NCBI RefSeq assembly: GCF_900109115.1
Contig: NZ_FNYV01000013.1
Location: 93,531-157,530 of the forward strand
Direction: 5' to 3'
Length of the DNA: 64,000 nucleotides
Source: Micromonospora phaseoli
GTDB taxonomy: Bacteria; Actinomycetota; Actinomycetes; Mycobacteriales; Micromonosporaceae
The translations under genes and the position numbers were made by a program. Below, piece after piece: positions 17,330-25,174 of the stretch. The notes below the pieces were generated by a model, which was not told the origin of the DNA, made no database searches, and was given only the letters and a program-made list of their open reading frames with translations. Position 1 is the first letter of the stretch. Every line of letters starts with the position of its first letter.

Positions 17330-17662
17330 TCAGAACCCGGGCAGGCCGAGGCCGCCCATCCCGCCGGTGACCGGGCCCATCTTCTGCTCGGTCAGCTCCC
17401 GGGCCGCCTCGGAGGCGTTGTGCAGCGCGGCGACGACCAGATCCTCCAACGTCTCCACGTCATCCGGGTCGACCGCCTTGGGGTCGATCTTGATGCCCTT
17501 GACCTCACCGGAACCGGTGACGGTGGCGGTGACCAGACCCCCACCGGCGGTGCCGGTCACCTCGGCCTCGGCCAGCTCGGCCTGCGCCTTGGCGATCTGC
17601 TGCTGCATCTTCTGCGCCTGCTTCAGCATCTGCTGCATGTTCGGCTGTCCACCAGGCCGCAC
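17330..17662 (-). CDS. YbaB/EbfC nucleoid-associated protein
   Basis: 110-residue protein beginning MRPGGQPNMQQMLKQAQKMQQQ, a Met/Gln-rich helix typical of YbaB/EbfC. The conserved domain has VTGTAGGGLVTATVTGSGEVKGIKIDPKAVDPDDVETLEDLVVAALHNA. Members bind DNA as dimers and often act with RecR in repair. The open frame ends with a Gly/Met-rich tail (GPVTGGMGGLGLPGF), usual for actinobacterial versions. It is placed between dnaX and recR on the same strand. Confidence 0.95.
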   Translation of the reverse strand: MRPGGQPNMQQMLKQAQKMQQQIAKAQAELAEAEVTGTAGGGLVTATVTGSGEVKGIKIDPKAVDPDDVETLEDLVVAALHNASEAARELTEQKMGPVTGGMGGLGLPGF

Positions 17663-17799
17663 GATGACTCCCTCAACTCGCCTACCCTGCCGCCGCCCAC
17701 CCTAACGGTCCCACCGACCCCGCCCTCGCCCGCCGCACCCCCGCCGCCACACATCCCACGTCGACCTCCCACGTCTAGCTATCGACGGTGGAATCGGGA

Positions 17800-20700
17800 T
17801 CAGTCGGTGATCTTCTCGGCGCCGCCGAAGGTCTCGCGGAGAAGGCGAACGGCCTGCTCCTCGCTCGACTCGCGGGCGGTCTTCTCGTCGATGATCTCGT
17901 CGAGCGGCTCGTCGCCCGGGTCGAAGCCTTCATAGGCAGGAGCGGCAGCCCGTTGCGCGCCGCCGGGGCGTCCCGCGCCATCGCGCACCGGGCCGTCAAA
18001 ATCGGGGTCGTACGGCGGCTCGCCGGCGAACTCGACGTCCGCGGTCCGCCGTGTCGCCGCAGCGGTACGCACACCCCGGCCAGCCGCCGCCGCCCGAGCC
18101 GCCGCGATCGCGCTGCTCACCGGGGCGCCACCGGGGCCGCTGCTGCCATTGCCATTGGTCGCCGCACCCTGTCGCGGCGGTACGGCCGCCCTCGACCCGC
18201 CCGGCGAACCACCCGAAGCACCGGCCCCGCCCGCCGGGGCACCGGCCCGACCGCCCGCCAGGGCACCGGCCCGACCTCCGGCCGAGGCACCGGCCGCGCC
18301 GGCCGGGGCAGCAGGCCCGCCCGCCGGAGAGACGACGGGAGGCGCGGCCGAGCCGCCGGGGCGAGCCGCCTCCGGCCACCCGTCATCCAGGTCACCGCCC
18401 GCAGGAGCGGCAGCGGCCGATGCGGAACCACCGGGGCGGGCCGGCTCCGGCCAGTCCTCGTGGTCGTCCGCGGCAGCGGTGGGCGGAGCACCACCCGGCC
18501 CGCCCGCGTCACCAGCACCAGCATCGGCATCGGCATCGGCATCGGCATCGGCAGTCTGGCCGGACGGGGTGGGGGCAACCTCGGAGCCCTGGGCACCGCC
18601 CCCGCCGTGGCCGGCATCGCCCGCACCCTGGCCGGCATCGCCCGCACCCTGGCCGGCATCGCCCGCACCCTGGCCGGCATCGCCCGCGCCCGGGCCGGCA
18701 CCGCCCGGGCCGGCACCGCCCGGGCCGGCACCGCCCGGGCCGGCGGCGGTCGGGTCAGCGGGAGGGGCGGGACGGGATGCGGCGCGAGGGTTGCCGGGCG
18801 ACATGCCGCCGCGCTCACCGGCCACCTCGCACCGGATCTGCCAGCGCCCGCCCAACTCCTCGTAGAGCGCGTCGGTGAGCACCTGGGCGTGGTCGGACAT
18901 CATCCGGGCCAGCACGCCCGACTTCACGGTGAGCACGAGCGTGTCGCCGTCGAGGTCGCGTACGACCGCATCGCGCATCAGCGCGGCGATCCGCTTGTTG
19001 CTCCGGTTGACCTTGCCGACCACCTCCGGCCAGACCCGGCGCACCGCGACCGCGTCCAGCACGCCCGGGGTCACCGCGCCGGGGCGGGGCGGCTCCGGGG
19101 TCGCCGGATCCGGCATGACGGCCGACGCTGGTACCGGTTGCCGGGACGGGGTCGCACCGGCGGCTGCGCCGCCCTGGCTCCCACCCGACCGGCCCGAGGG
19201 ACCAGGCCCACCGGGGGTTCCGTTCGCTGCGGCGCGGGAGCCCGAGTCCGCCCCACCGCCCGTCGGGGAGGTACCGGCCACCGCTGCCCCCGAAACGGCC
19301 GGTGCGGTCACACCGTCGCGGGTGACGGGTGCGGGTGCGCCGTCGCGGGTGACCGGTGCGGGTACGCCGTCGCGGGTGACGGGTGCGGGTGCGCCGTTGG
19401 CGGTAGCCGGCGCGGCAGCGCCGGTTTCGGCCCTGGTCGCGGCGGCAGCCGCGGGCGCGGCGGGAGGCTGGGTGCGTACCGCCGGGGGGTCGGTGGGGGG
19501 TGCGGAGCCGGCGGCGGCCGACGGCGCGTCGGTGCCGGCGAGGGTGAGCCGGCGTTCCATCCGTTCGAGGCGCTGGAGCAGGCCGCCGGTGGAGTCGTCG
19601 ACGCCGGGCAGCAGCATCCGGGCGCAGATCAACTCGAGCAGCAGCCGGGGCGCGGTGGTACCACGCATCTCCACCAGGCCGTCGTGCACGATGTCGGCGC
19701 AGCGGGACAGGGTGCCCGGGCCGAGCTGTTGGGCCTGGGCGGCCATCCGCTCGATCTGGTCGTCCGGCCCGTCGATGAGGCCCTTGGTGGCGGCGTCCGG
19801 CACCTGTTGGAGCACGATCAGGTCGCGCAGCCGTTCCAGCAGGTCGGCGGCGAACCGGCGGGCGTCGTGCCCGGCCTCGGCGACCCGGTCGACGGTGGCG
19901 TACGCGGCAGCGCCGTCCCCCGCCGCGAGGGCGTCGCACATCTCGTCGATCAGCGCCGCGTCGGTGACGCCGAGCAGCGCGGCGGCCCGGGCGTAGGTCA
20001 CGCCCTCCGGGCCGGCACCGGCGATGAGCTGGTCGAGCACGGAGAGACTGTCCCGGGCACTGCCGCCACCGGCCCGCACGACCAGGGGGAAGACCGCCGG
20101 TTCGACCTGGACGCCCTCGGCCTCGGTGAGCTGCTCAAGGTACGGCCGGAGGGTCTTCGGCGGGATCAGCCGGAACGGGTAGTGGTGGGTCCGCGACTTG
20201 ATCGTCCCGAGGACCTTCTCCGGCTCGGTGGTGGCGAAGATGAACTTGACGTACTCCGGCGGCTCCTCGACCAGCTTGAGCAGGGCGTTGAAGCCGGCCG
20301 ACGAGACCATGTGCGCCTCGTCGATGACGTAGATCTTGAACCGGCTGTTGGCCGGCGCGAAGAACGCCTTCTCGCGCAGCTCGCGGGCGTCGTCCACGCC
20401 ACCGTGGCTGGCCGCGTCGATCTCGATGACGTCGATCGAGCCGGCCCCGTCGCCGGAGAGCGAGCGACAGGAGTCGCAGGTGCCGCAGGGCTCCGGGGTG
20501 GGGCCGTGCTCGCAGTTGAGCGAGCGGGCCAGGATGCGGGCGCTGGACGTCTTGCCGCAGCCGCGCGGGCCGGAGAAGAGGTACGCGTGGTTCAGCCGCC
20601 CGCTGCGCAGCGCCTGCGACAGCGGCTCGGTGACGTGCTCCTGCCCGATGACCTCGGCGAAGGTACGCGGCCGGTACTTGCGGTAGAGCGCCAGTGCCAC
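17800..20700 (-). CDS. dnaX: DNA polymerase III subunit gamma/tau
   Basis: 966 residues from the GTG at 20700 (VALALYRKYRPRTF), chosen because AGGAGG lies nine bases upstream. It is the clamp-loader ATPase of the replicase. Walker A is GPRGCGKT (residues 44-51). Four cysteines of the zinc module lie in CEHGPTPEPCGTCDSC, Walker B is YVIDEAHM, sensor 1 is FATTEPEKV and the SRC-type motif is GSARDSLSV. Domain III follows to about residue 390. Unusually, two long Ala/Pro/Gly/Asp linkers with DNA tandem repeats flank a tau-like domain (about 550-660: RRVWPEVVGKVNRSNKRIAALM). The last 30 residues (ESSEEQAVRLLRETFGGAEKI) are the conserved tau tail. Full length is needed for that tail, so a short gamma form is not evident. 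Confidence 0.95.
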   Translation of the reverse strand: MALALYRKYRPRTFAEVIGQEHVTEPLSQALRSGRLNHAYLFSGPRGCGKTSSARILARSLNCEHGPTPEPCGTCDSCRSLSGDGAGSIDVIEIDAASHGGVDDARELREKAFFAPANSRFKIYVIDEAHMVSSAGFNALLKLVEEPPEYVKFIFATTEPEKVLGTIKSRTHHYPFRLIPPKTLRPYLEQLTEAEGVQVEPAVFPLVVRAGGGSARDSLSVLDQLIAGAGPEGVTYARAAALLGVTDAALIDEMCDALAAGDGAAAYATVDRVAEAGHDARRFAADLLERLRDLIVLQQVPDAATKGLIDGPDDQIERMAAQAQQLGPGTLSRCADIVHDGLVEMRGTTAPRLLLELICARMLLPGVDDSTGGLLQRLERMERRLTLAGTDAPSAAAGSAPPTDPPAVRTQPPAAPAAAAATRAETGAAAPATANGAPAPVTRDGVPAPVTRDGAPAPVTRDGVTAPAVSGAAVAGTSPTGGGADSGSRAAANGTPGGPGPSGRSGGSQGGAAAGATPSRQPVPASAVMPDPATPEPPRPGAVTPGVLDAVAVRRVWPEVVGKVNRSNKRIAALMRDAVVRDLDGDTLVLTVKSGVLARMMSDHAQVLTDALYEELGGRWQIRCEVAGERGGMSPGNPRAASRPAPPADPTAAGPGGAGPGGAGPGGAGPGAGDAGQGAGDAGQGAGDAGQGAGDAGHGGGGAQGSEVAPTPSGQTADADADADADAGAGDAGGPGGAPPTAAADDHEDWPEPARPGGSASAAAAPAGGDLDDGWPEAARPGGSAAPPVVSPAGGPAAPAGAAGASAGGRAGALAGGRAGAPAGGAGASGGSPGGSRAAVPPRQGAATNGNGSSGPGGAPVSSAIAAARAAAAGRGVRTAAATRRTADVEFAGEPPYDPDFDGPVRDGAGRPGGAQRAAAPAYEGFDPGDEPLDEIIDEKTARESSEEQAVRLLRETFGGAEKITD
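18521..18553 (+). repeat. Hexamer repeat GCATCG inside dnaX
   Basis: Five and a half tandem copies of GCATCG. On the coding strand they give an Asp-Ala dipeptide run in the linker between the tau-like domain and the C-terminal tail. Being in multiples of three, copy changes would not shift the frame. Confidence 0.8.
18609..18745 (+). repeat. 21-bp and 15-bp tandem repeats inside dnaX
   Basis: Three exact 21-bp units (18609-18629, 18630-18650, 18651-18671) and a degenerate fourth are followed by three exact 15-bp units (18691-18705, 18706-18720, 18721-18735) and a partial one. They encode Gly-Ala-Gly-Asp-Ala-Gly-Gln and Gly-Gly-Ala-Gly-Pro repeats of the low-complexity linker. Confidence 0.85.
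19313..19393 (+). repeat. 27-bp tandem repeat (three copies) inside dnaX
   Basis: Units 19313-19339, 19340-19366 and 19367-19393. The first and third are identical and the middle differs at two bases. Each encodes nine residues of the type PAPVTRDGV/A in the linker after the ATPase core. Confidence 0.85.
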
Positions 20701-20902
20701 GGCGTCCCGCCTCCTCTCGACCGAGCCATTCTGCGCCGACCCGCGCCGCCTGACCACCCACCCCGCCGCCGGAGCGGCGCGGTCCAGTGCTGATCAGCTC
20801 CGTTTCGCGGATATGGCGGCATCACAGTGCTCGGAACACCCCCACATCGGCGACCTGGAGTCGATCACGCCGCCGTCGGGCAGGACCACGCGGGCACGAG
20901 AC

Positions 20903-21000
20903 AAAAAGGCCCCCCGTGCACCCGGCAGAGCTCGCTTATCCTTGCTGCCTTCCGGCCCTGGGGAGGTTCACGAGATACCGCCGCACGGGAGGTGGCCCCA
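20903..21000 (-). ncRNA. ffs: Signal recognition particle RNA (small bacterial 4.5S type)
   Basis: On the minus strand the sequence runs from GGGGCCACC near 21000 through the SRP core GGCCGGAAGGCAGCAAGG (GGAA tetraloop and asymmetric internal loop that binds Ffh), then returns to a pairing strand ending GGGGGGCC and TTTTT. The stem CCTCCCGTGC / GCACGGGGGG closes the hairpin. The terminal T-run near 20903-20907 suits termination. The ends are approximate. Location beside dnaX and tRNA-Ser is common in actinobacteria. Confidence 0.93.
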
Positions 21001-21075
21001 GCCTACCCGACCCGTGCCGGATCCTCAGGGGGTGGTGGGGTGGGCGGGTCGACGAAGACCTGTATCCTGATCGGC

Positions 21076-21160
21076 GGAGGATTCGCCTAGAGGCCTAGGG
21101 CGCACGCTTGGAAAGCGTGTTGGGTTTACACCCTCACGAGTTCGAATCTCGTATCCTCCG
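21076..21160 (+). tRNA. tRNA-Ser (anticodon GGA)
   Basis: 85 nt with acceptor GGAGGAT paired to ATCCTCC (21153-21159), discriminator G and a D-loop with CCTAGAGGCC. The anticodon stem is CACGC/GCGTG, with anticodon GGA at 21110-21112. There is a long variable arm typical of serine and a T-loop TTCGAAT. CCA is not encoded. Confidence 0.97.
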
Positions 21161-21182
21161 CTCACCTGAGCAGCACCACGAG

Positions 21183-21209
21183 AGGGCCGGCCCGACGGGG
21201 ACCGGCCCT
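21183..21209. terminator. Terminator between tRNA-Ser and the convergent beta-helix gene
   Basis: AGGGCCGG (21183-21190) and CCGGCCCT (21202-21209) form an 8-bp perfect stem with an 11-base loop, followed on the plus strand by CCTTCGTCC. It serves the tRNA and possibly the convergent gene ending at 21251. Confidence 0.6.
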
Positions 21210-21250
21210 CCTTCGTCCCTACCCGATTTCCTTCACCGGCGGGTCCGGAG

Positions 21251-22432
21251 TCAGCCGAGGACCGAGACCGACGAGTTGGCGCCGACCGTACCGGTGATCA
21301 GGTTCTGGAACGGCGCCGGCCGGTTCGGCCCGGTGACCAGCCGTACGGAGAGATAGTCGGCGCCGCCGGCCACGTACAGGGCAGACCGCATGCCCGCCCC
21401 GGAGACGATCCACTTCGCGCCGCCGTTGGCCCGCTGGAAGGAGCCGCCCTCCACGCTCACCGCTGACGCGGCCACGTAGAAGCCCGCGGAGTTCTCGTTC
21501 CTGGTGTCGCTGCTGCCGATCCCCGTCGAGTCCGCGGTGCAGCCGGAGAGCGTGGAGTTCGGGGCGAGGATCTCGAAACCGTTGCCCGCGGTGTCCTGGG
21601 CTTCACAGCCGACGACGGTCGCGCGCGAGGAATCGATCCGGAACGCGGGAGCGGGATCCGTCGCGGTGCCGATGCCGTACGCCTTGCTGCCCCACATCTT
21701 GATGTTGCCACCGCCGAGGAGGTAACCGCCGCCCTTGCAGCCCTGGGCCGAGCAGCCGCTGATGAACCCGTCCGACGCCTGGAAGTTGTATGCCCAGCCA
21801 CCCGCGTTTTCGACCCGACAGTCGGTGATCTTGAACTCCCGCTGCCCACCCGCGTACGTGCCGCCGAGCAGGAAACCGTCGCCGGTGGTCCGGGTGACGA
21901 AGACCCGGGTCAGCCACGGCGCCGGGTCCGGCCCGTACGAATCGGGCTTGATGTTCATCTGGAAGTTGACCCCGTTGGCCGCTCGACTCGCCCCGTCGAG
22001 CCCGATGTCGGTCACGCACTGCCGGGTCGCGCCGGCCTGCTCACCGGACCACGGGTTGACAACCAGGGCCGCCCCGTTGAATCCCGAGGCCGCGGTCAGC
22101 ATCGTGACCAGCGGGCCGGCACCGATCAGGGCCTGCTTGTCACCGAGTACCACCGGGGCCTTCAGGTTGTAGCTGCCGGGTGCGACGTACACGGCCCGCT
22201 GGCTGTCCGTGCCCAGCGCCGCATTGATAGCCGCCTGAGCGCCCAGGTTCGGGTTCACCTCGAAGGTGGCGCCTGAGCCGGCCGGGCCGACCCAGGGGAT
22301 CGCGCCGGTCGCAGCGAGCGCGGCGGCCTGGGCGGGCGCGATGCCGCCCAGCACCGGCGCGGTGACGGCGGCACCGGCGGTGACCGCTGCGGCCCGGAAC
22401 AGTTGGCGGCGGTGTGAACGATTCTCCTGCAT
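21251..22432 (-). CDS. Tat-exported right-handed beta-helix protein (pectate-lyase-like fold)
   Basis: 393 residues from the ATG at 22432, with AGGGAG before it. The N-terminus has a twin-arginine-like motif (HRRQLFRAAAV), a hydrophobic stretch and an APAQA cleavage site. The mature part begins like the Pectate_lyase_3 family (TFEVNPNLGAQAAINAALG, AVYVAPGSYNL). It continues with short imperfect turns such as GFLLGGTYAGGQREFKITDCRVEN and VVGCEAQDTAGNGFEI that fit a parallel beta-helix. The family includes polysaccharide lyases, GH28-like enzymes and phage-tail-type binders. No clear catalytic set is visible, so substrate and activity are unknown. The gene is monocistronic. Confidence 0.8.
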   Translation of the reverse strand: MQENRSHRRQLFRAAAVTAGAAVTAPVLGGIAPAQAAALAATGAIPWVGPAGSGATFEVNPNLGAQAAINAALGTDSQRAVYVAPGSYNLKAPVVLGDKQALIGAGPLVTMLTAASGFNGAALVVNPWSGEQAGATRQCVTDIGLDGASRAANGVNFQMNIKPDSYGPDPAPWLTRVFVTRTTGDGFLLGGTYAGGQREFKITDCRVENAGGWAYNFQASDGFISGCSAQGCKGGGYLLGGGNIKMWGSKAYGIGTATDPAPAFRIDSSRATVVGCEAQDTAGNGFEILAPNSTLSGCTADSTGIGSSDTRNENSAGFYVAASAVSVEGGSFQRANGGAKWIVSGAGMRSALYVAGGADYLSVRLVTGPNRPAPFQNLITGTVGANSSVSVLG

Positions 22433-22633
22433 GCTTGCTCCCTGAGGGGTGACCGCCCTGGAATCAGGCCGGTCGAGGTGCTGATGGCACGAGGAAGCAG
22501 GCCGGGCGACGACCGGCCCGGCGCGTTCGCGCCGGGCCGGATGCGGTCTCTCCGGTTCTGATTGATCCCCCGTGGTGGCACCGTCTCGGGCACCATCGGA
22601 GTCATCCTTGCACCCGTCGGGCGATCCAGGCTG

Positions 22634-22675
22634 CCCCGTCGTACACATGTTCCATCCACAGCCTGTGAATGCAGG
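22634..22675 (+). repeat. 42-bp intergenic element with SOS-box-like site, copy A
   Basis: Nearly identical to 26140-26181 (first 19 bases identical, about 37 of 42 overall). It contains TCGTACACATGTTCCA (22639-22654), which differs at two bases from the actinobacterial LexA box TCGAAC-N4-GTTCGA, and then TCCACAGCCTGTGAA, an imperfect palindrome. It lies just upstream of the PadR gene's promoter. Confidence 0.7.
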
Positions 22676-22700
22676 AGTGACTACCACCCGCAATGAACGG

Positions 22701-22729
22701 TTGACGGAATATAACGGTGACCGTACTAT
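22701..22729 (+). promoter_or_regulatory. PadR-gene promoter with internal palindrome
   Basis: TTGACG (22701-22706) and TACTAT (22724-22729) are spaced exactly 17 bases. ACGGT-G-ACCGT (22714-22724) fills the spacer and is a candidate autoregulatory operator. The start point would be about 22736, directly at the ATG (22737), so the message is probably leaderless. Confidence 0.65.
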
Positions 22730-22736
22730 CGACCAC

Positions 22737-23102
22737 ATGCAGGAACCTACCTTTCTGATCCTCACCGCCCTGGCCGCGCAGCCGTTGCACGGCTACGGGG
22801 TGATCCGGGCGGTCGACGAACTCTCGGCGGGCGAGGTCAAGCTCAGGCCCGGCACCCTCTACGGCGCCCTCGACCGGCTGGCCGAGCAGGGCCTGGTCAC
22901 CGTCGACCGGGAGGAGGCCGTCGAGGGACGGCTACGCCGCTACTACCGGCTGAGCGACACGGGAGCCGCTGCGCTCCAGGTCCAGATCGAGCGCCTCCGC
23001 CGGCACGCCACAGCCGCCGAGATCCAGCTGGGCAAGCGTCTCGGTGGTGCCCTGACCTTTGGCACGGCGAGCGCCCTGACCTTCGGCACGGTGACCGGAT
23101 GA
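22737..23102 (+). CDS. PadR-family transcriptional regulator
   Basis: 121 residues with the PadR winged helix: FLILTALAAQPLHGYGVIRAVDEL, LRPGTLYGALDRLAEQGLV, and the wing RLRRYYRLSDTGAAAL. Short PadR proteins (subfamily 2) bind DNA as dimers and repress neighbouring genes until a ligand or stress releases them. The start was set by the promoter at 22701-22729. A GTG at 22677 in the same frame would precede that promoter. A palindrome in the promoter suggests self-control. It overlaps the next gene by four bases (ATGA), so the membrane protein is its probable target or partner. Confidence 0.9.
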   Translation: MQEPTFLILTALAAQPLHGYGVIRAVDELSAGEVKLRPGTLYGALDRLAEQGLVTVDREEAVEGRLRRYYRLSDTGAAALQVQIERLRRHATAAEIQLGKRLGGALTFGTASALTFGTVTG

Positions 23103-24244
23103 CCGCCGCCTGGGCAACCCCCGACCGCAACACCGACTCCTGGTCGGCCCCTGACCGCAACACCGCAGACTGGCCGACCGCCGACAACCGCCTGGAACGT
23201 GGCTACCGCCGGCTGCTGCTCGCCTTTCCACGCCGACACCGGCGGCGGCACGGCACCGAGTTGGTGACCACGCTGCTGGAGATGGCAACACCTGGCCAGC
23301 GCCGCCCGCGTACCGGCGAGGCCCTGCATTTGATCGCCAGTGGCCTACGACTGCGGTTCCGGCTGCCCGCCGGTCGGCCGTTCATGGCGCTCACGGCGCT
23401 GCTCACCGCGTTGACCATGGGCGGCTTCGGTGCCGCCGCCGGCTCATGGCTGGGTGCACAGACATTCGCGGACCTGCCCGATGACGCCGCCATGACCCGG
23501 CTCACGCAGCAGGTCGGCGGAGAGGCCGGCACGGTCCACCGCCTTTACTCAACGTCGCCGTGGACCGCCGAAACGGCCCACTCATCCAGCCAGGTCGACG
23601 GCACCTGGGATGCCGAGCAGGTCCGGCAGCGGTTGGCCGACGACGGTTGGTCGGTTTCCGGCTTCACCCCGGCCACCGGCATGTCGGGCACCCTCGACGA
23701 CGCTGGCTCGCTCGTCGAGGTGCCGCTACACGGTGCGCGTTTCACCGCCGAGTCGGACGGCCTGATCCTTCACGTGATGGGCTGGAACCCTGTGGAAAAC
23801 AGTCCCGTCGCCATCCGCAGTACCGTCTCGTTCTATGCGATGCCGGAGCGCACCGCCGCGTTCCTGCCCCTGCTCGTCCTCGGCACCGCCGTCGGTCTGC
23901 TCGCCGGCTGGCTGGTCGCGGCGACCGTCGCGTACCGGATGGCGGCAGCGACGCCCGGACGCCGCCGCGCCGCCGCCGCACTCTGGGGTGGGGCCCTGTT
24001 GGCGCTGGCCCTGCCGGCGGTCGCCCTCTACGGCAACGTCATGCGGGTGTTCCGGGACGGCAGCGCCGAAGACGGCCCTCCGCTGACCGTGCACAGTGCC
24101 TTCACGCCCGGCGAGTACTACCCGTTCGGCCCGTCCTGGCTGGTCCTCGGGCTGAGCGCCGCCGGCCTCGTGGTCGCCGTCGCCGCGATTCTGCTCGCCC
24201 GCCCTGGCGAGCAACCACCACTGCAAACCGTCGTGCCGGGCTGA
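23099..24244 (+). CDS. Membrane protein coupled to the PadR regulator
   Basis: 381 residues overlapping the PadR gene by ATGA. The N-terminal 30 residues hold a short duplicated unit (PDRNTDSW / PDRNTADW). Residues 30-75 (LERGYRRLLLAFPRRHRRRHGTELVTTLLEMA) are the conserved helical motif found in actinobacterial membrane proteins paired with PadR regulators. TM segments follow near 98-120, 250-280, 295-315 and 345-370, with an external region of about 130 residues between the first and second. Function unknown; it may be an envelope-stress or transport component under PadR control. Confidence 0.78.
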   Translation: MTAAWATPDRNTDSWSAPDRNTADWPTADNRLERGYRRLLLAFPRRHRRRHGTELVTTLLEMATPGQRRPRTGEALHLIASGLRLRFRLPAGRPFMALTALLTALTMGGFGAAAGSWLGAQTFADLPDDAAMTRLTQQVGGEAGTVHRLYSTSPWTAETAHSSSQVDGTWDAEQVRQRLADDGWSVSGFTPATGMSGTLDDAGSLVEVPLHGARFTAESDGLILHVMGWNPVENSPVAIRSTVSFYAMPERTAAFLPLLVLGTAVGLLAGWLVAATVAYRMAAATPGRRRAAAALWGGALLALALPAVALYGNVMRVFRDGSAEDGPPLTVHSAFTPGEYYPFGPSWLVLGLSAAGLVVAVAAILLARPGEQPPLQTVVPG

Positions 24245-24260
24245 GGCGCAACAACGGGGG

Positions 24261-24291
24261 CAGGGGCCGTTCCGACCGGGAGCGGCCCCTG
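24261..24291. terminator. Terminator after the PadR/membrane-protein pair
   Basis: CAGGGGCCG (24261-24269) pairs perfectly with CGGCCCCTG (24283-24291), with a 13-base loop, 17 bases after the stop at 24244. It lies between convergent genes. Confidence 0.6.
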
Positions 24292-24348
24292 GTCGCACGG
24301 CAGGTCCGTCCCGGTCCAGCTCCCGCTGACGGTACGCGGACAGCCTCC

Positions 24349-24591
24349 TCACCCCCGCGCACGTGCCCAGGACACGAACCGGTCGAACAGCCCGACCGCC
24401 GACGCTCCGTCACCGAGCTGCGCGGTGGCCTCCGCGTACAGCGTCGCGAGGTGCACCAGCAGGGCCGTCCGGTCATCCCGGTACTCCCCCAGCAGCCGTA
24501 GCTTCGCCGCGCTGCACGGCCACGCGACACCGCAGTTCCGGCAGCGCCACGTCGGGCGGGACGGCGCGTGCTCCGGGCGACGGCGACTCAT
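24349..24591 (-). CDS. Small conserved actinobacterial protein with CxxC-type motif
   Basis: 80 residues from the ATG at 24591, which overlaps the stop of the upstream gene by four bases (ATGA). The sequence has WRCRNCGVAWPCSAAK (two or three Cys, possible metal site), followed by a helical region LRLLGEYRDDRTALLVHLATLYAEA. From memory, similar small proteins are sometimes labelled flavin reductase in actinobacterial genomes, but nothing here supports that activity. Function unknown. It forms a two-gene unit with the gene at 24588-24926. Confidence 0.65.
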   Translation of the reverse strand: MSRRRPEHAPSRPTWRCRNCGVAWPCSAAKLRLLGEYRDDRTALLVHLATLYAEATAQLGDGASAVGLFDRFVSWARARG

Positions 24592-24926
24592 CGGCGGACC
24601 GTCCCGGCGGGACCGACCGGACCAACCGTCCGGCCCCGACCAACTGTTTCGACCGTCCTGCCCGGACCAACCGGACCGGCCGGGATCAGGCCGGCCGACA
24701 TGACGAACAGCTCGCGGCGCTCGACCGCGTCGCCTCGGGCGTCGAGTTGGTAGCACTCGATCCAGGTCCACCCGTCGTAGGTGGTCCGGTCGGTGCGGTG
24801 CCGGATGACCCGGATGGTGATCGGGCGGACGAACTGCGGCGACGCCGCACGGGTCAGCAGGAACAACTCCCCCGGCACGATCGAGCCGTCTGGCGAGCGG
24901 TTCGCGGACTTGTTCAGCACACGCAC
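24588..24926 (-). CDS. Conserved hypothetical protein
   Basis: 112 residues from a GTG at 24926. The first 80 residues form a compact beta-rich domain (VPGELFLLTRAASPQFVRPITIRVIRHRTDRTTYDGWTWIECYQLDARGDAVERRELFV). The last 30 are a Gly/Arg/Thr/Val low-complexity tail (VGPGRTVETVGRGRTVGPVG). No signal peptide or membrane segment. It is translated with the Cys-motif protein (ATGA overlap) and diverges from the XRE regulator. Family not recognised. Confidence 0.6.
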   Translation of the reverse strand: MRVLNKSANRSPDGSIVPGELFLLTRAASPQFVRPITIRVIRHRTDRTTYDGWTWIECYQLDARGDAVERRELFVMSAGLIPAGPVGPGRTVETVGRGRTVGPVGPAGTVRR

Positions 24927-24993
24927 CCCGATCCGTTCGCCCGCCGGCTGAGCCGCCTGTGCAGTCAGCTCGACAGCGCGTCGAGTAGTGGGT

Positions 24994-25031
24994 GGGGGCC
25001 GCCGTGGTTGCTCGCCCTAACGGCGGCCCCC
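24994..25031. promoter_or_regulatory. 12-bp perfect inverted repeat in a divergent intergenic region
   Basis: Arms 24994-25005 and 25020-25031 (GGGGGCCGCCGT and its complement) with a 14-base loop lie between the gene starting at 24926 (minus) and the XRE gene at 25175 (plus). The position suits either an operator or an RNA hairpin in the 5' leader of one gene. Which is unknown. Confidence 0.45.
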
Positions 25032-25174
25032 CGATGCCACGACCGCCGGGTCAAAGGGGGATAAACCGCCACCGGCCGCGCCATCGATACCCCAACTTCC
25101 CGCAAGTGACGGGACAACTACATGGCGTGTGTATATGGTCGGCGGATATTCGAGACGTCCGATGGGAGGCGGCC

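Noticed and set aside
18609..18745. CRISPR-like array in dnaX
   Set aside because: The units are directly adjacent, coding, low-complexity repeats with no spacers, and no cas gene is present.
17788..20793. A 1001-codon open frame on the plus strand across dnaX
   Set aside because: It is the antisense shadow of dnaX: the opposite strand encodes a complete clamp-loader protein with all motifs, while this frame gives Arg/Gly/Ala-rich sequence without domains.
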